A model generated the notes under the pieces. The model saw nothing but the letters and a program-made list of their open reading frames with translations. It ran no database searches and was not told the origin of the DNA. Positions 1-8,176 of a DNA stretch of 31,788 bases are shown here, piece by piece. The stretch covers positions 1 to 31,788 of the forward strand of contig JBMFNP010000017.1 of NCBI GenBank assembly GCA_049970095.1, in the 5' to 3' direction. The position numbers were made by a program, and so were the translations under genes. Numbering within the stretch: the stretch's first letter is position 1; every line of letters starts with the position of its first letter. The DNA is from SKW197 sp049970095. Lineage in GTDB: Archaea; Thermoplasmatota; Thermoplasmata; Lutacidiplasmatales; SKW197.

Positions 1-1456
1 CTCCATCGCAGTCATTGTAGGCATCGTAGTTTCCTGGCTCTAATCCGTTTCCATACTCCCAGCCATCTGGCATGCTGTCATTGTCAACATCTGGGTTTTT
101 GCTATTATTGGCTGCGGTGCTGTTGTTGCACCCGTGCTTTAGCCAGTAATTGAACTCATTGCCATCAAGCCAGAAATCACCATCTGTATCATTGATTAGC
201 GGATTCAAACCCAGCACAATCTCTGCGCTGTCTCCAAGCCCATCTCCATCACTGTCATTCTGCCTTGCGTCTGTGCGATAATAGAATTCCAGGGTATCAT
301 TCAACCCATCATTATCCGTATCTGAAAAGAATGGCGAGGAATTGCATTTTACCTCTGCGCTATCATTCAACCCATCATTATCTGTATCTGCGTTGAACGG
401 ATCTATCCCGAATTTCTCAATACTGACAGATTGGAAACTGCCACTTATACCCAATGTGAGGTTTTGCCGCATTGAATAGAATACATAAACTGCGGTATTT
501 CCTATTCTCTCATATTCCACGGTTGTGTTATTCACTACCAGAGTAATTGTGTCCGCACCAAAAACAATGATTTTGTATATGCCCTCAGCAGGCAGTTCAA
601 ACCCTGCAAAGCCACCAGAAAACTCACTGGAAGTGCGCACATAAAGGGGCACAAATGCGAGTTCCAGCCCATCATCAAGTTCATCACCATCACAGTCTCT
701 GGAATGTGGATCTGTGCCCCAGTATATTTCCAGCCCATCTGCTGCACTATCATTGTCGCAATCTGGGTTTTCAGGATTGAGTCCTATTTTGTGTTCTACC
801 TTATCATATACTCCATCTCTATCACTGTCAATGCTCTCATTTTCTCCGCTATTGCCTCCGGTTATTTTCATGCTCACTATTGTTCCATTGGTACCGCGCA
901 CAATTGCACCATCAAAATATGCTTCCACCTCTGAATTTCTTGCAAACCCAGTAATGTTCATTCCACATGTGGTGTAAACCACAGCATCTCCATCCAGATA
1001 AATTCTGTTAAAACCAGGAATGCATTGCACACGCACTGTTGGCACATCAAAATAATCCTGGAGAAGTTCAGCATGCACCTCCCAATTATTATCTGGGATT
1101 CTCAGAGGCTGGAATCTCTCAATCCTTTCTATTCTCATTTTTCCAGGGCTATAAAAATTAAAGGTTCTATTTCCAGATAACTTACAAACAAAAACACTCT
1201 TTTTACCCATCTCCCCGATACCAGAAAAATTCCCGCTACCATCATAACACCAGAATGCAACCTGTGTATATCCATGGATGTTCACAAGATGAAGAGTGAC
1301 TGGTTTCCTGCTGTTCCATGTGTACTCTGCAGGTAATTCCCCTCCATCCACAGTAACCACTTCTTCCTCAACTACCGGTCGCAATACCAGGATCAGAAGG
1401 AACACTACAGCTGCAACAGTAAAAATCAAAATTGTGAATTTATAAATTGCTTTCAA
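1..1456 (-). CDS. Membrane-anchored surface protein with type 3 (DxDxDG) calcium-binding repeats, partial at left edge
   Basis: The open frame runs uninterrupted from a TTG at 1456 to the left edge, so the C-terminus is missing (485 codons seen). The TTG is chosen because GGAGG lies at 1464-1468, 7 nt upstream, and no better start exists. Residues about 3-25 form one hydrophobic segment (IYKFTILIFTVAAVVFLLIL), best read as a signal anchor with the rest outside the cell. After a beta-rich stretch of about 190 residues come acidic loops such as DSDRDGVYD, DCDGDELDDG, DTDNDGLNDS, DSDGDGLGDS and DTDGDFWLDG, the thrombospondin type 3 pattern that binds calcium in known proteins. Several NxS/T sites are present. 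The start overlaps the end of the upstream beta-helix gene by 17 nt, so the two were probably co-transcribed. The ligand and exact role are unknown; the family assignment is firm, the function is not. Confidence 0.85.
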   Translation of the reverse strand, partial: MKAIYKFTILIFTVAAVVFLLILVLRPVVEEEVVTVDGGELPAEYTWNSRKPVTLHLVNIHGYTQVAFWCYDGSGNFSGIGEMGKKSVFVCKLSGNRTFNFYSPGKMRIERIERFQPLRIPDNNWEVHAELLQDYFDVPTVRVQCIPGFNRIYLDGDAVVYTTCGMNITGFARNSEVEAYFDGAIVRGTNGTIVSMKITGGNSGENESIDSDRDGVYDKVEHKIGLNPENPDCDNDSAADGLEIYWGTDPHSRDCDGDELDDGLELAFVPLYVRTSSEFSGGFAGFELPAEGIYKIIVFGADTITLVVNNTTVEYERIGNTAVYVFYSMRQNLTLGISGSFQSVSIEKFGIDPFNADTDNDGLNDSAEVKCNSSPFFSDTDNDGLNDTLEFYYRTDARQNDSDGDGLGDSAEIVLGLNPLINDTDGDFWLDGNEFNYWLKHGCNNSTAANNSKNPDVDNDSMPDGWEYGNGLEPGNYDAYNDCDG

Positions 1457-2381
1457 ATTTTCGCCTCCATGCAAGCACCAGAATAACAATAAGCACCGCA
1501 AATACAAAATTCCCGGTTTCGTTCACGCCAGTAACAGTGTTTGCAAGCCACCTATTTGTTTCCACCCAGGAATTTGCATTTTCCACATCGTAGTGTTGCA
1601 GTCCTCCTTTGTTATTTCCCATAAATATGTTGTTCTTTATTATATTTGACTTGCTTCCGAAATCCAGATATGCGCCATATCCCATGTTCTCAATAAATGA
1701 ATTTCTATCTACTACATTCTGGCAAGAGTAATACATGTAAATTCCCTGCCCATTGTGTGAAATGTTATTCTCTGAGATTGTATTGGTTATTGCGGAATAG
1801 AGTGCTACTCCCATCTCTGCATTTTCTCCAATTGCATTGGCTCTGATAGTGTTCTCCCGCCCGAGCCAGAGATATACCCCATATAGATTCTCACTGAAAG
1901 AATTTCTCTCAATTCTGTTTGCATCTGAAAGATAGAGGCGCAGACCTACAGCACTACAGTTCACTTTGTTTCTTTCTATCTGATTGGATGTAGAAAAGAG
2001 CAGGTAGATGCCGTTTTCACATGCACGAATTGTATTGCCAGAAAGATTCCCGTTTCTAACATTGTAGAGAATTATGCCACCCATGTCATTGCCATAAACC
2101 AGCGTACAGTTTTGCACTAAAAAATGCATGCTCGTGTTTCCAATGTAAATGCAATAGCCATAGCCACTCCCATTGATTCTCAAATTCTCTATCAAAAAGG
2201 GGTTCTCATTGCTGCCGTTACCCACAAGCACACACAGTGTTCTTAAAAAATCCTCATCGCAATCTATCTTCACAGGAGGCCAGGGTTTCGCTGTGAGTGG
2301 AAAGTGGTCAACAACACCGTGTAGTCCATAAGGTATGGAATAGGGTATGTCCACGATGCCATCAAGGTCTTCATCTGGCAC
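1440..2381 (-). pseudogene. NosD-like right-handed beta-helix surface protein, 3' part of a frameshifted gene
   Basis: This 313-residue frame carries the main beta-helix module. It opens with the NosD-family signature of a PDEDLDGIVDIPYSI stretch and DHFPL, then GNGSNENPFLIENLRI, followed by about nine N-rich rungs (for example NTISENNISHNGQGIYMYY and NIIKNNIFMGNNKGG) and ends in a hydrophobic anchor, NFVFAVLIVILVLAW, followed by RRK. That is a C-terminal membrane anchor with an extracellular beta-helix, as in many archaeal PbH1 proteins. The GTG at 2381 sits in mid-domain with no ribosome binding site. In the same frame just upstream the sequence reads NYWDTWLV, the usual lead-in to PDED, so this is the continuation of the frame ending near 2405, not a separate gene. 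Ligand unknown; such proteins often bind or process surface polysaccharide, which is only a guess here. Confidence 0.75.
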
Positions 2382-2734
2382 AAGCCATGTATCCCAGTAA
2401 TTCCCATCTCGCTACCCAACATTGTGTTGCTCTCTACCAGAATATGTTCACAACCCATTAGTCTTATATTGCTGTAGTAATAGTCTTTCAGTCGGTTGAA
2501 AACAATTTCAATCCAGCTTCCATTTTTCACAAATATTCCCACTTTATTAAGGTAGAGGATATTGTCGTAGATCTGAGAGAAACTGGTATTCTCAATACAA
2601 ACTCCGCCAATAGAATCTGTGTATGTATTGGAGGAAATGTTGTTTTTTTGAATGTACACACCAGTACTTTCCAATGCGATAATACCTGCTAAATAATTAC
2701 GAGAAATTATGCAGTTTTCAATCTTTATGTTCTT
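2270..2734 (-). pseudogene. NosD-like beta-helix protein, 5' part of the same frameshifted gene
   Basis: The frame is open from 2791 and beta-helix homology is visible from about 2734 (NIKIENCIISRN), then KNNISSN, DNILYLNKVGIFVKNG and LVESNTMLGSEMG, all typical PbH1 rungs. After about 2405 the frame leaves the family and ends in an unrelated tail at 2270. The protein resumes in the other frame with NYWDTW, so one base appears to be missing at 2400-2406. No ATG, GTG or TTG lies between the upstream stop at 2792-2794 and the TTG at 2674, and that TTG is in mid-rung without a ribosome binding site. The N-terminus is therefore also missing, unless a non-standard start is used before the hydrophobic stretch NFTLILFFS. 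A decayed gene fits best; assembly error could explain the frameshift but not the missing start. Confidence 0.65.
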
Positions 2735-2840
2735 GCTGGAGATGGGGGGCGTAGAAAAAAATAAAATGAGTGTGAAATTTATAGAATAAATCTACGCTCC
2801 CGCTTGGATTGCTATGCCGCCTCTTCTTTCCCTCCCTCTC

Positions 2841-4160
2841 CTAATACCCCTTCCATCCGCAGAGCACAATGTCTCCCACATTTGTGCGTGTGTTTTTCAC
2901 AACTATATAGCCACCAGTTTTTTCAAAAAACTCCTTAGAATTGTTGCTGTTAAGAAATTCATCAATATCCAGATGGAGTCTCTGTATAGCCTCAAGTATA
3001 TTTGCATCGCCAAACGCACCGCTCCACTCTGTAGTTCCGTCCTTTCCATCCGTTGCAAAAGAAAGAATTACTCCGTTCTTCACACTCAATTTTTTGAGAA
3101 AACCCATTACAAGTTCCAGATTTCTACCACCTTTTCCATTTCCGCGCAAATTTACTGTGCTTTCACCACCAGCTAGAAACAGAAATTTTTTGCTTTTCCC
3201 ATAAGCGTGATTTAGCATCTCAGCAAACAACTTTCCACACTCTCTTGCCTCTACATCCAATGCTGTTGTGAGTACCTGCACTTCATATCCAAGCTCTTCA
3301 GCACGCTGCACACATGCAAGCACCGCAGAATCTACATCTCCCACCAAAAAATTCTTTACATTTCTGAAACCAGTATTATCAAATTTTGGAGTTTCAGGTG
3401 CCTCCTCTATGCTCCTGATCACATCCTTTTCCAATTTTTCGTACACATTATACTTCTTAAGAATCTGGATTGCCTGTTCCTTCCTTGACCAGTCAGGCAC
3501 AGTTGGTCCTGATCCCACATCACCCAGTGTTCCCCCGGGTACATCTGAAAGTACCAGGCCAACAACTGTTGCCGCTGTATGCAGTGCAGCATTTCCGCCT
3601 TTAACCCTTGAAAGATGTTTTCGCACAATGTTCAATTCCCTGATATTTGCACCTGCATTCATAAGATTTTTTATAATCCAGTTTTTCTGGGCAAGCGAAA
3701 GCCCCTCAATTGGCATTGTAAGCATTGCACTTGCGCCACCAGATACCACAAAAATCACAAAATCCTCCTTTTTTGCATTTATCAGAATCTCCAGAACCTT
3801 TTGTGTGTTCACCAGATTTTTCTCATCTGCGAAGGGATGTGTAGAACTGAGAAATTGCAGATTTTCATAAAAGCCATCTTCTGGACAGAGCACAACACCC
3901 TCGCATTCCCCGATTTCATCAGCACATGCCATTGCCATAAGATGTGCAACCTTTCCTGCACCTACCACAAAAATTCTACCCTTCTTTCTGAAGATACTGT
4001 TTGCAATCTTAATGTGAGTTCCATCAAAACTTAGTTTCTTTCGCACAAGTGTGTAGGCATCTACACTTGCAATTCCTGCCTTAATTATGCTCAGGAAATC
4101 CTTTCTAGTGTGCGGGTTGTGGGTTGTATTTGTAAGATTTTCCTCGTTTAAGATCTCCAT
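2841..4160 (-). CDS. Glycerate 2-kinase (GK-II, DUF4147 plus MOFRL)
   Basis: The product phosphorylates D-glycerate with ATP to 2-phosphoglycerate, the step that feeds the non-phosphorylating Entner-Doudoroff branch of Thermoplasmata-type archaea into lower glycolysis; it should be cytosolic. The 439 residues match the two-domain family in length. The N-terminal DUF4147 domain has GAGKVAHLM at 67-75, VVSGGASAML at 138-147, KHLSRVKGG at 181-189 and LSDVPGG followed by VGSGPTVPD at 204-223. The C-terminal MOFRL domain has GGESTVNLRGNGKGGRN, TDGKDGTTEWSGA and a TNVGDIV end. The ATG at 4160 overlaps the kae1 stop by 13 nt and has GAGGT at 4170-4174, so translation is probably coupled. It is the last gene of the 7409-2841 operon. 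The earlier literature name glycerate dehydrogenase/hydroxypyruvate reductase for this family is an old misannotation. Assignment is confident. Confidence 0.92.
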   Translation of the reverse strand: MEILNEENLTNTTHNPHTRKDFLSIIKAGIASVDAYTLVRKKLSFDGTHIKIANSIFRKKGRIFVVGAGKVAHLMAMACADEIGECEGVVLCPEDGFYENLQFLSSTHPFADEKNLVNTQKVLEILINAKKEDFVIFVVSGGASAMLTMPIEGLSLAQKNWIIKNLMNAGANIRELNIVRKHLSRVKGGNAALHTAATVVGLVLSDVPGGTLGDVGSGPTVPDWSRKEQAIQILKKYNVYEKLEKDVIRSIEEAPETPKFDNTGFRNVKNFLVGDVDSAVLACVQRAEELGYEVQVLTTALDVEARECGKLFAEMLNHAYGKSKKFLFLAGGESTVNLRGNGKGGRNLELVMGFLKKLSVKNGVILSFATDGKDGTTEWSGAFGDANILEAIQRLHLDIDEFLNSNNSKEFFEKTGGYIVVKNTRTNVGDIVLCGWKGY

Positions 4161-5149
4161 ATCACATCTACCTCGTCAGTCCTGAAGCGCTGGCGAATCT
4201 CAGTATCTTTTATCTCCTGTCTTATACCAGAAAGGTACATCAGCAAACCTAGATACCCGATCATTGCTCCATTATCTACACATAAATCTGGCTCGGGAAT
4301 AAAAAATTTTGCATTTCTCTCTTCAGCCATCTTTCTAACCATCTCCTGAAGTCGTTTATTTCTTGCAACCCCACCCCCGAGCAGCACCTCATTCTTGCCC
4401 ACATGTGCCATTGCCCTCTCTGTTACCTCCACAAGCATTGAAAATGCATATTCCTGGACTGAATAACACAAATCCTCAATTTTCTCACCCTTTTTCAGAA
4501 GTGCAAGTGCAGCTGTGAGGATCCCAGAGAAAGATACATCCATGCCTTTAACAGAGTATGGAAGCTTTACAAGTTCTTTTCCCTGAAGTGCAAGTGCCTC
4601 AATTTTTGGTCCTGCTGGGAATGGTAGGCTGAGGGCACGCCCGAATTTATCCAGAAAATTTCCAATACCCATGTCCAGTGTTTCACCAAAAACTCTGTAT
4701 CTTGAATTTGTAAATGCAATAACCTGGGTATTTCCTCCAGATACATAAAGCAAAACAGGGTCTCTGGCTTCAGTGGTCCCTCGCCCTATCTCAAGGTGTG
4801 CAATACAGTGATTCACACCTATAATTGGCTTCCTTAAACTCAAACTCAGTGCTCTGGCAACTGTGGCACCTGTGCGAAGTGAAGGTCCGAGCCCCGGCCC
4901 CTGGGAGAATGCTATGAGGTCTATGGCAGAAAAGTTTTTTCCGCTTTTTTCCAGTGCCTCCCTGATAACATCAACTGCAACTTCACAATGATGATTTGCT
5001 GCCTCTCTTGGATGGATGCCACCAGATGGGGGAATGTATGTTCTGTAGACATTTGCAAACACCTTTGCATTTTCATCTACAATTCCCACACCGAATGTAT
5101 GTGCTGTGCTCTCTATTCCCAGGCAGAGCATGCTCAAGGTTAATTCCAT
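4148..5149 (-). CDS. kae1: tRNA N6-threonylcarbamoyladenosine synthase catalytic subunit Kae1
   Basis: Kae1 is the catalytic subunit of the KEOPS complex, which transfers the threonylcarbamoyl group to A37 of tRNAs that read ANN codons. The 333 residues cover only the ASKHA-fold Kae1. The Bud32 kinase that is fused to it in many euryarchaea is absent, because the protein ends at the usual FRTDEVDVIW tail. Visible motifs are LGIESTAHT at 10-18, SGGIHPREAANHH at 42-54, the metal ligands H114 and H118 in NHCIAHLE, SGGNTQV at 137-143, LDKFGRA, GGGVARN and VDNGAMIGY near the end. Family members start close to the LGIEST motif, so the in-frame ATG at 5131 is as likely as the ATG at 5149; neither has a clear ribosome binding site. 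It sits 31 nt after the DUF835 gene and overlaps the glycerate kinase gene, so it is probably in one operon with them. Confidence 0.95.
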   Translation of the reverse strand: MELTLSMLCLGIESTAHTFGVGIVDENAKVFANVYRTYIPPSGGIHPREAANHHCEVAVDVIREALEKSGKNFSAIDLIAFSQGPGLGPSLRTGATVARALSLSLRKPIIGVNHCIAHLEIGRGTTEARDPVLLYVSGGNTQVIAFTNSRYRVFGETLDMGIGNFLDKFGRALSLPFPAGPKIEALALQGKELVKLPYSVKGMDVSFSGILTAALALLKKGEKIEDLCYSVQEYAFSMLVEVTERAMAHVGKNEVLLGGGVARNKRLQEMVRKMAEERNAKFFIPEPDLCVDNGAMIGYLGLLMYLSGIRQEIKDTEIRQRFRTDEVDVIWRS

Positions 5150-5180
5150 GATTAAGATAATCTTTTTTGTGTTCCCAAGA

Positions 5181-7409
5181 TCAGTACCTCAGAATTTCAT
5201 CAAACCTTGCCTCAATGAGCCGCATCTTCTCCCTTTCCACACTCCCAGGTGCACATTCCACAATAAGTACGCTTCCAGAAATTGAGTTTTCGTCATCAAT
5301 TGCCTTTAGAAAATCAATTACTTCCTTGAACTCGTTTGAAAGCAAAATGTTTGATAGAGCATCAAAGTACACAATTCCATGTGTCTCCCGCATGAAATCC
5401 AGAATGGTTTTCAATACCTCAAATTCAAGGCGGGATGGTCTGAGCACATTTTCATAGCCCTCAGATTCTGTTAGCCAGTATATCTCAGCATCTGTTAACC
5501 TCGGATCCTCTGTTAATTTTTTCGGATAATTCTTTGTAATAATCAGTGCCTTTTTACCCTTCAACAGGTTTTTTACAATATCTATGCCAGTAGTAACAGT
5601 TTCAACAAGATAGGAACGCCCGATGACAGGCACAAAAGAAACTCCTAAATTGCTCACAAACAAATCCTCCTGCTTATCTATCACCCTGGCGAAGAGGGTT
5701 CTCAGCATGCTTCCATCCTTTTTGGAGAAGGTATTCAGGTCAGCAACAGCAAGCAGAGCGGTGCCGTTCTGCGATAGTTTGTCTATTATTGTTTTGATAA
5801 AATTCATTACAGTGTCCACCCCATTGTACAATGCAAGAAGCTCAATGTCATCAATGACAACAAGTCCCCCTCTACCCAATGAGAGAAAATTTGAGATTTC
5901 ATAGGTAATTTCAAAATCAAGCCTGCGAATATCACATCTTTGTTCCACAGAATAGCTGTCAGTGAGATACACAAAGGTTGCGTTCTCAAGTTTGTATACT
6001 TTTTTCAATTTTTCTGGAAATGTTGTGGTCATAATCAAAACCCTGTCTTTTTTGAGGAACTCTGCTACAGCAAGATATGCATTCCTTGGATTATTTGTGT
6101 TCAAAAAACAGATTTCCCCTGCACTTATTTTAAGAATGTCTGTCGTGTCTTCCTTTTTTTCAGCAATCTGTTGAGGTATTTGTGACACGGGTTTCTGGAT
6201 CTGAGAAACTGTGGTATAGCCTGCAATTTTTCTGAAAGACCTGAGATACTTCAGGGTGTCCAGGTACTGCTTCCGCTTGAATGTGATAGTTGCCTGTTTG
6301 AGAATTGCAGCAAGATTCTTCACATTTGCACCCGCATACTTTTTCTCTACAAGGATGCGACCAAGGTCAGCAATTTCTGCGTGAATTCTTGCATGTAATC
6401 CTTCCATCATTTCTGTTTTGAATTTGTTGAGTTCTGAAGGGGTTGCTGTGCATCTGTACCTTTCATACCTTTCCCTTTCATCCCGCAAATCCATTCCGTA
6501 TTTTTCCATTGCAGTAAGCAGAATTTCAATTTCATCAGTAGGCTTTACACCAGGTGCGGTTTCTTTGGGTTTTGCTGCGAGTCCCAGCATTTCGCGCAGG
6601 TTATCATAGATATTCACACTCTCCAGAATGTCCCTTGTAGCAATGCATTCCCTCGCACGGGCAACCATCTTCCTTTCCCTGCTCATGTCCGTACCATGCT
6701 TCTCAAGAAGTGCAATTTTCCTTTCTATATTGTCCAGCAATTCATTAAGTTTCTTAACACAAGATTCTCTGAGCAATGCAATTGCATCCCCAAGATAGTT
6801 GAGTGCTGTCTGGGTATCTCCACGCTTTGCAAACTGAACACTCTGAGCAATATAGCTCCTGGGGGCACTTAACTCCGCTTCTAAACGGGTGGCTACTGTC
6901 ATCAGAGCCTTTGCCTCTGCAGTTTTAAGTCCGAGTTCCTTCTCAGGTGTGTGTGCTTCAACTGTTTTCGGTACTGGTGCAACTGGCTCTGTTGTTCTTC
7001 TTTCTATCTCTGGGAATTCCTTCACATATTCCACTTTCTCTACAATAACCCTTGTCGCCTTCTTTTCTTCAACAACGGGCTCTATCTTTTTTTCAGGAGG
7101 GACGGTTTTTTTGGGTGTAACCCCAGGCGCCTCAAGTGCCTCAAGTTCTGAAAGGTCAAAAACAGATGAGGGTTCTGGTGCGGGCTCCGGTGTTTCCCCT
7201 CTGTCCGAAGTGCCTGGCTCTGATGCTCTTGAAGTTTTTTCTTCAAGTTCTGATTCACCTATTACCGATGACAGAAGGTTCTCAAGCTCCTTTTTCTTGT
7301 CCTCTACTTCCATCCCAAAGAGTTCTAGGTCTACACCACATGTAGGGCATGATGTAGCATTCTCCGGCACTTCTGAATCACAGGACATGCAAATTCTTTT
7401 TTTTACCAT
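5181..7409 (-). CDS. Zinc-ribbon protein with 62-residue helical repeats and two C-terminal DUF835 domains
   Basis: The function is unknown. The 742 residues begin with a zinc ribbon, C7-x2-C10 and C21-x2-C24. A disordered Pro/Glu/Lys-rich linker follows (about 30-165). Then comes a helical region (about 165-410) with three or more units marked GDTQTALNYL, RDILESVNIY and KQYLDTLKYL; the first two are 62 residues apart. This is the same unit and period as in the 3406-residue protein at 19452-29672. Residues about 430-580 and 590-742 are two DUF835 domains; the second has the family hallmarks GRSYLVE, IITKNYPKK, YWLTESEG and GIVYFDALSNIL. DUF835 has a KaiC-like fold, and I see no Walker A motif here. 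Such archaeal proteins are thought to be soluble signalling or scaffold proteins. The ATG at 7409 is preceded by a TATA box that predicts a leaderless transcript. It leads the operon with kae1 and glycerate kinase. Confidence 0.8.
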   Translation of the reverse strand: MVKKRICMSCDSEVPENATSCPTCGVDLELFGMEVEDKKKELENLLSSVIGESELEEKTSRASEPGTSDRGETPEPAPEPSSVFDLSELEALEAPGVTPKKTVPPEKKIEPVVEEKKATRVIVEKVEYVKEFPEIERRTTEPVAPVPKTVEAHTPEKELGLKTAEAKALMTVATRLEAELSAPRSYIAQSVQFAKRGDTQTALNYLGDAIALLRESCVKKLNELLDNIERKIALLEKHGTDMSRERKMVARARECIATRDILESVNIYDNLREMLGLAAKPKETAPGVKPTDEIEILLTAMEKYGMDLRDERERYERYRCTATPSELNKFKTEMMEGLHARIHAEIADLGRILVEKKYAGANVKNLAAILKQATITFKRKQYLDTLKYLRSFRKIAGYTTVSQIQKPVSQIPQQIAEKKEDTTDILKISAGEICFLNTNNPRNAYLAVAEFLKKDRVLIMTTTFPEKLKKVYKLENATFVYLTDSYSVEQRCDIRRLDFEITYEISNFLSLGRGGLVVIDDIELLALYNGVDTVMNFIKTIIDKLSQNGTALLAVADLNTFSKKDGSMLRTLFARVIDKQEDLFVSNLGVSFVPVIGRSYLVETVTTGIDIVKNLLKGKKALIITKNYPKKLTEDPRLTDAEIYWLTESEGYENVLRPSRLEFEVLKTILDFMRETHGIVYFDALSNILLSNEFKEVIDFLKAIDDENSISGSVLIVECAPGSVEREKMRLIEARFDEILRY

Positions 7410-7433
7410 CTGGTAATATATAAAAGAAGAGGG

Positions 7434-7443
7434 GTATATAAAT
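7434..7443 (-). promoter_or_regulatory. TATA box for the DUF835-kae1-glycerate kinase operon
   Basis: On the minus strand the sequence reads ATAATTTATATACC, with the TATA element at 7443-7434. Its centre lies about 29 nt before the ATG at 7409, so initiation about 25 nt downstream would give a leaderless or near-leaderless transcript, common in archaea. Start site not verified. Confidence 0.55.
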
Positions 7444-7553
7444 TATCGGATAAAGAGGAGCACCTCAGATTTGTTTGAAGACTGTTAGCTTGTGTTCTCA
7501 GCCAAGAAACCGAAATTTTCAAACGAAACATATCTTCATCTCCTCGTGGCAAA

Positions 7554-7564
7554 CCTTATATATC
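7554..7564 (+). promoter_or_regulatory. TATA box for rpl10e
   Basis: CCTTATATATC is the strongest archaeal TATA element in the divergent 7410-7613 gap. It predicts initiation near 7585, leaving a leader of about 30 nt that contains the ribosome binding site GGTGAT at 7605-7610. The remainder of the gap (about 7450-7550) shows no gene, RNA or repeat that I can recognise. Confidence 0.6.
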
Positions 7565-7613
7565 ACCCATTTGTTTTGTCTATTCACTGCAGGCAATCTT
7601 ATAAGGTGATAGC

Positions 7614-8141
7614 ATGGTTAGGAAACCTGGTAGGATGTACAGAGAAATTGAAGGACAACCATACACAAGAAAAGAATACATGGGTGGAGTACCCAATGTG
7701 CGCATTTCTCAGTTCAAAGTGGGTAATCTAACTGCAGATTTTGATTGTTCTGTTTCACTTGTAGCGCTTGAAGCGTGTCAGATAAGGGATATTGCATACG
7801 AATCAGCAAGAATCAGTGCTACCCGTGTACTTGAGACAAAAATCCCGAATATGTTCAGATTGATTGTGCGAAAATACCCACATAATGTGCTGCGAGAACA
7901 CAAAATGGCTACAGGTGCAGGTGCAGACCGAGTTTCTGGTGGAATGCGTGCCGCATTCGGGAAAGCTGTAGGGCATGCTGCTAGGGTCCAGATTGGAGAG
8001 GAGATAATTACAGTAGAGGTCCCCAGGGATAAATTAGATGTCGCAAAGGAAGCCCTAAGAAAAGCTAATACCAAACTCCCAACACCCACAAAGATGGTAA
8101 TTGAATTCAAAACGGCATCTCCAGAGAAAAAGGAGAATTAG
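7614..8141 (+). CDS. rpl10e: Large ribosomal subunit protein uL16 (archaeal L10e)
   Basis: This is the archaeal/eukaryotic L10e, the counterpart of bacterial L16, which sits near the A site and peptidyl-transferase centre of the 50S subunit. The 175 residues fit the family length exactly. Typical stretches are MVRKPGRMYR at the start, PYTRKEYMGGVPNVRI at 16-31, TKIPNMFRLIVRKYPHNVLREH in the middle and GADRVSGGMRAAFGKAVGHAARV, with the basic GMR/AFGK loop intact. The ATG has GGTGAT 3 nt upstream and its own TATA box. It is a single-gene unit, convergent with the glycogen synthase gene, with 35 nt between their stops. Nothing is odd about it. Confidence 0.97.
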   Translation: MVRKPGRMYREIEGQPYTRKEYMGGVPNVRISQFKVGNLTADFDCSVSLVALEACQIRDIAYESARISATRVLETKIPNMFRLIVRKYPHNVLREHKMATGAGADRVSGGMRAAFGKAVGHAARVQIGEEIITVEVPRDKLDVAKEALRKANTKLPTPTKMVIEFKTASPEKKEN

Positions 8142-8163
8142 TCCCTTTTCTTCCCCATTTTTC
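8142..8163 (+). terminator. Pyrimidine-rich terminator after rpl10e
   Basis: Right after the L10e stop lies a T/C-rich tract (CCCTTTTCTTCCCCATTTTT) without a stable stem-loop, the usual archaeal intrinsic termination signal. It lies in the 35-nt gap before the convergent glycogen synthase stop. Confidence 0.45.
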
Positions 8164-8176
8164 AGAGAAGTGATTT

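Noticed and set aside
3268..3870. Open frame of 200 codons on the plus strand inside the glycerate kinase gene
   Set aside because: It is antisense to a confidently assigned enzyme, has Ser/Phe/Thr-rich composition typical of a shadow frame, and has no promoter or ribosome binding site.
7410..7613. A tRNA or small RNA gene in the divergent gap
   Set aside because: No cloverleaf, box C/D or box H/ACA pattern is visible; the gap is explained by two TATA boxes and leaders.
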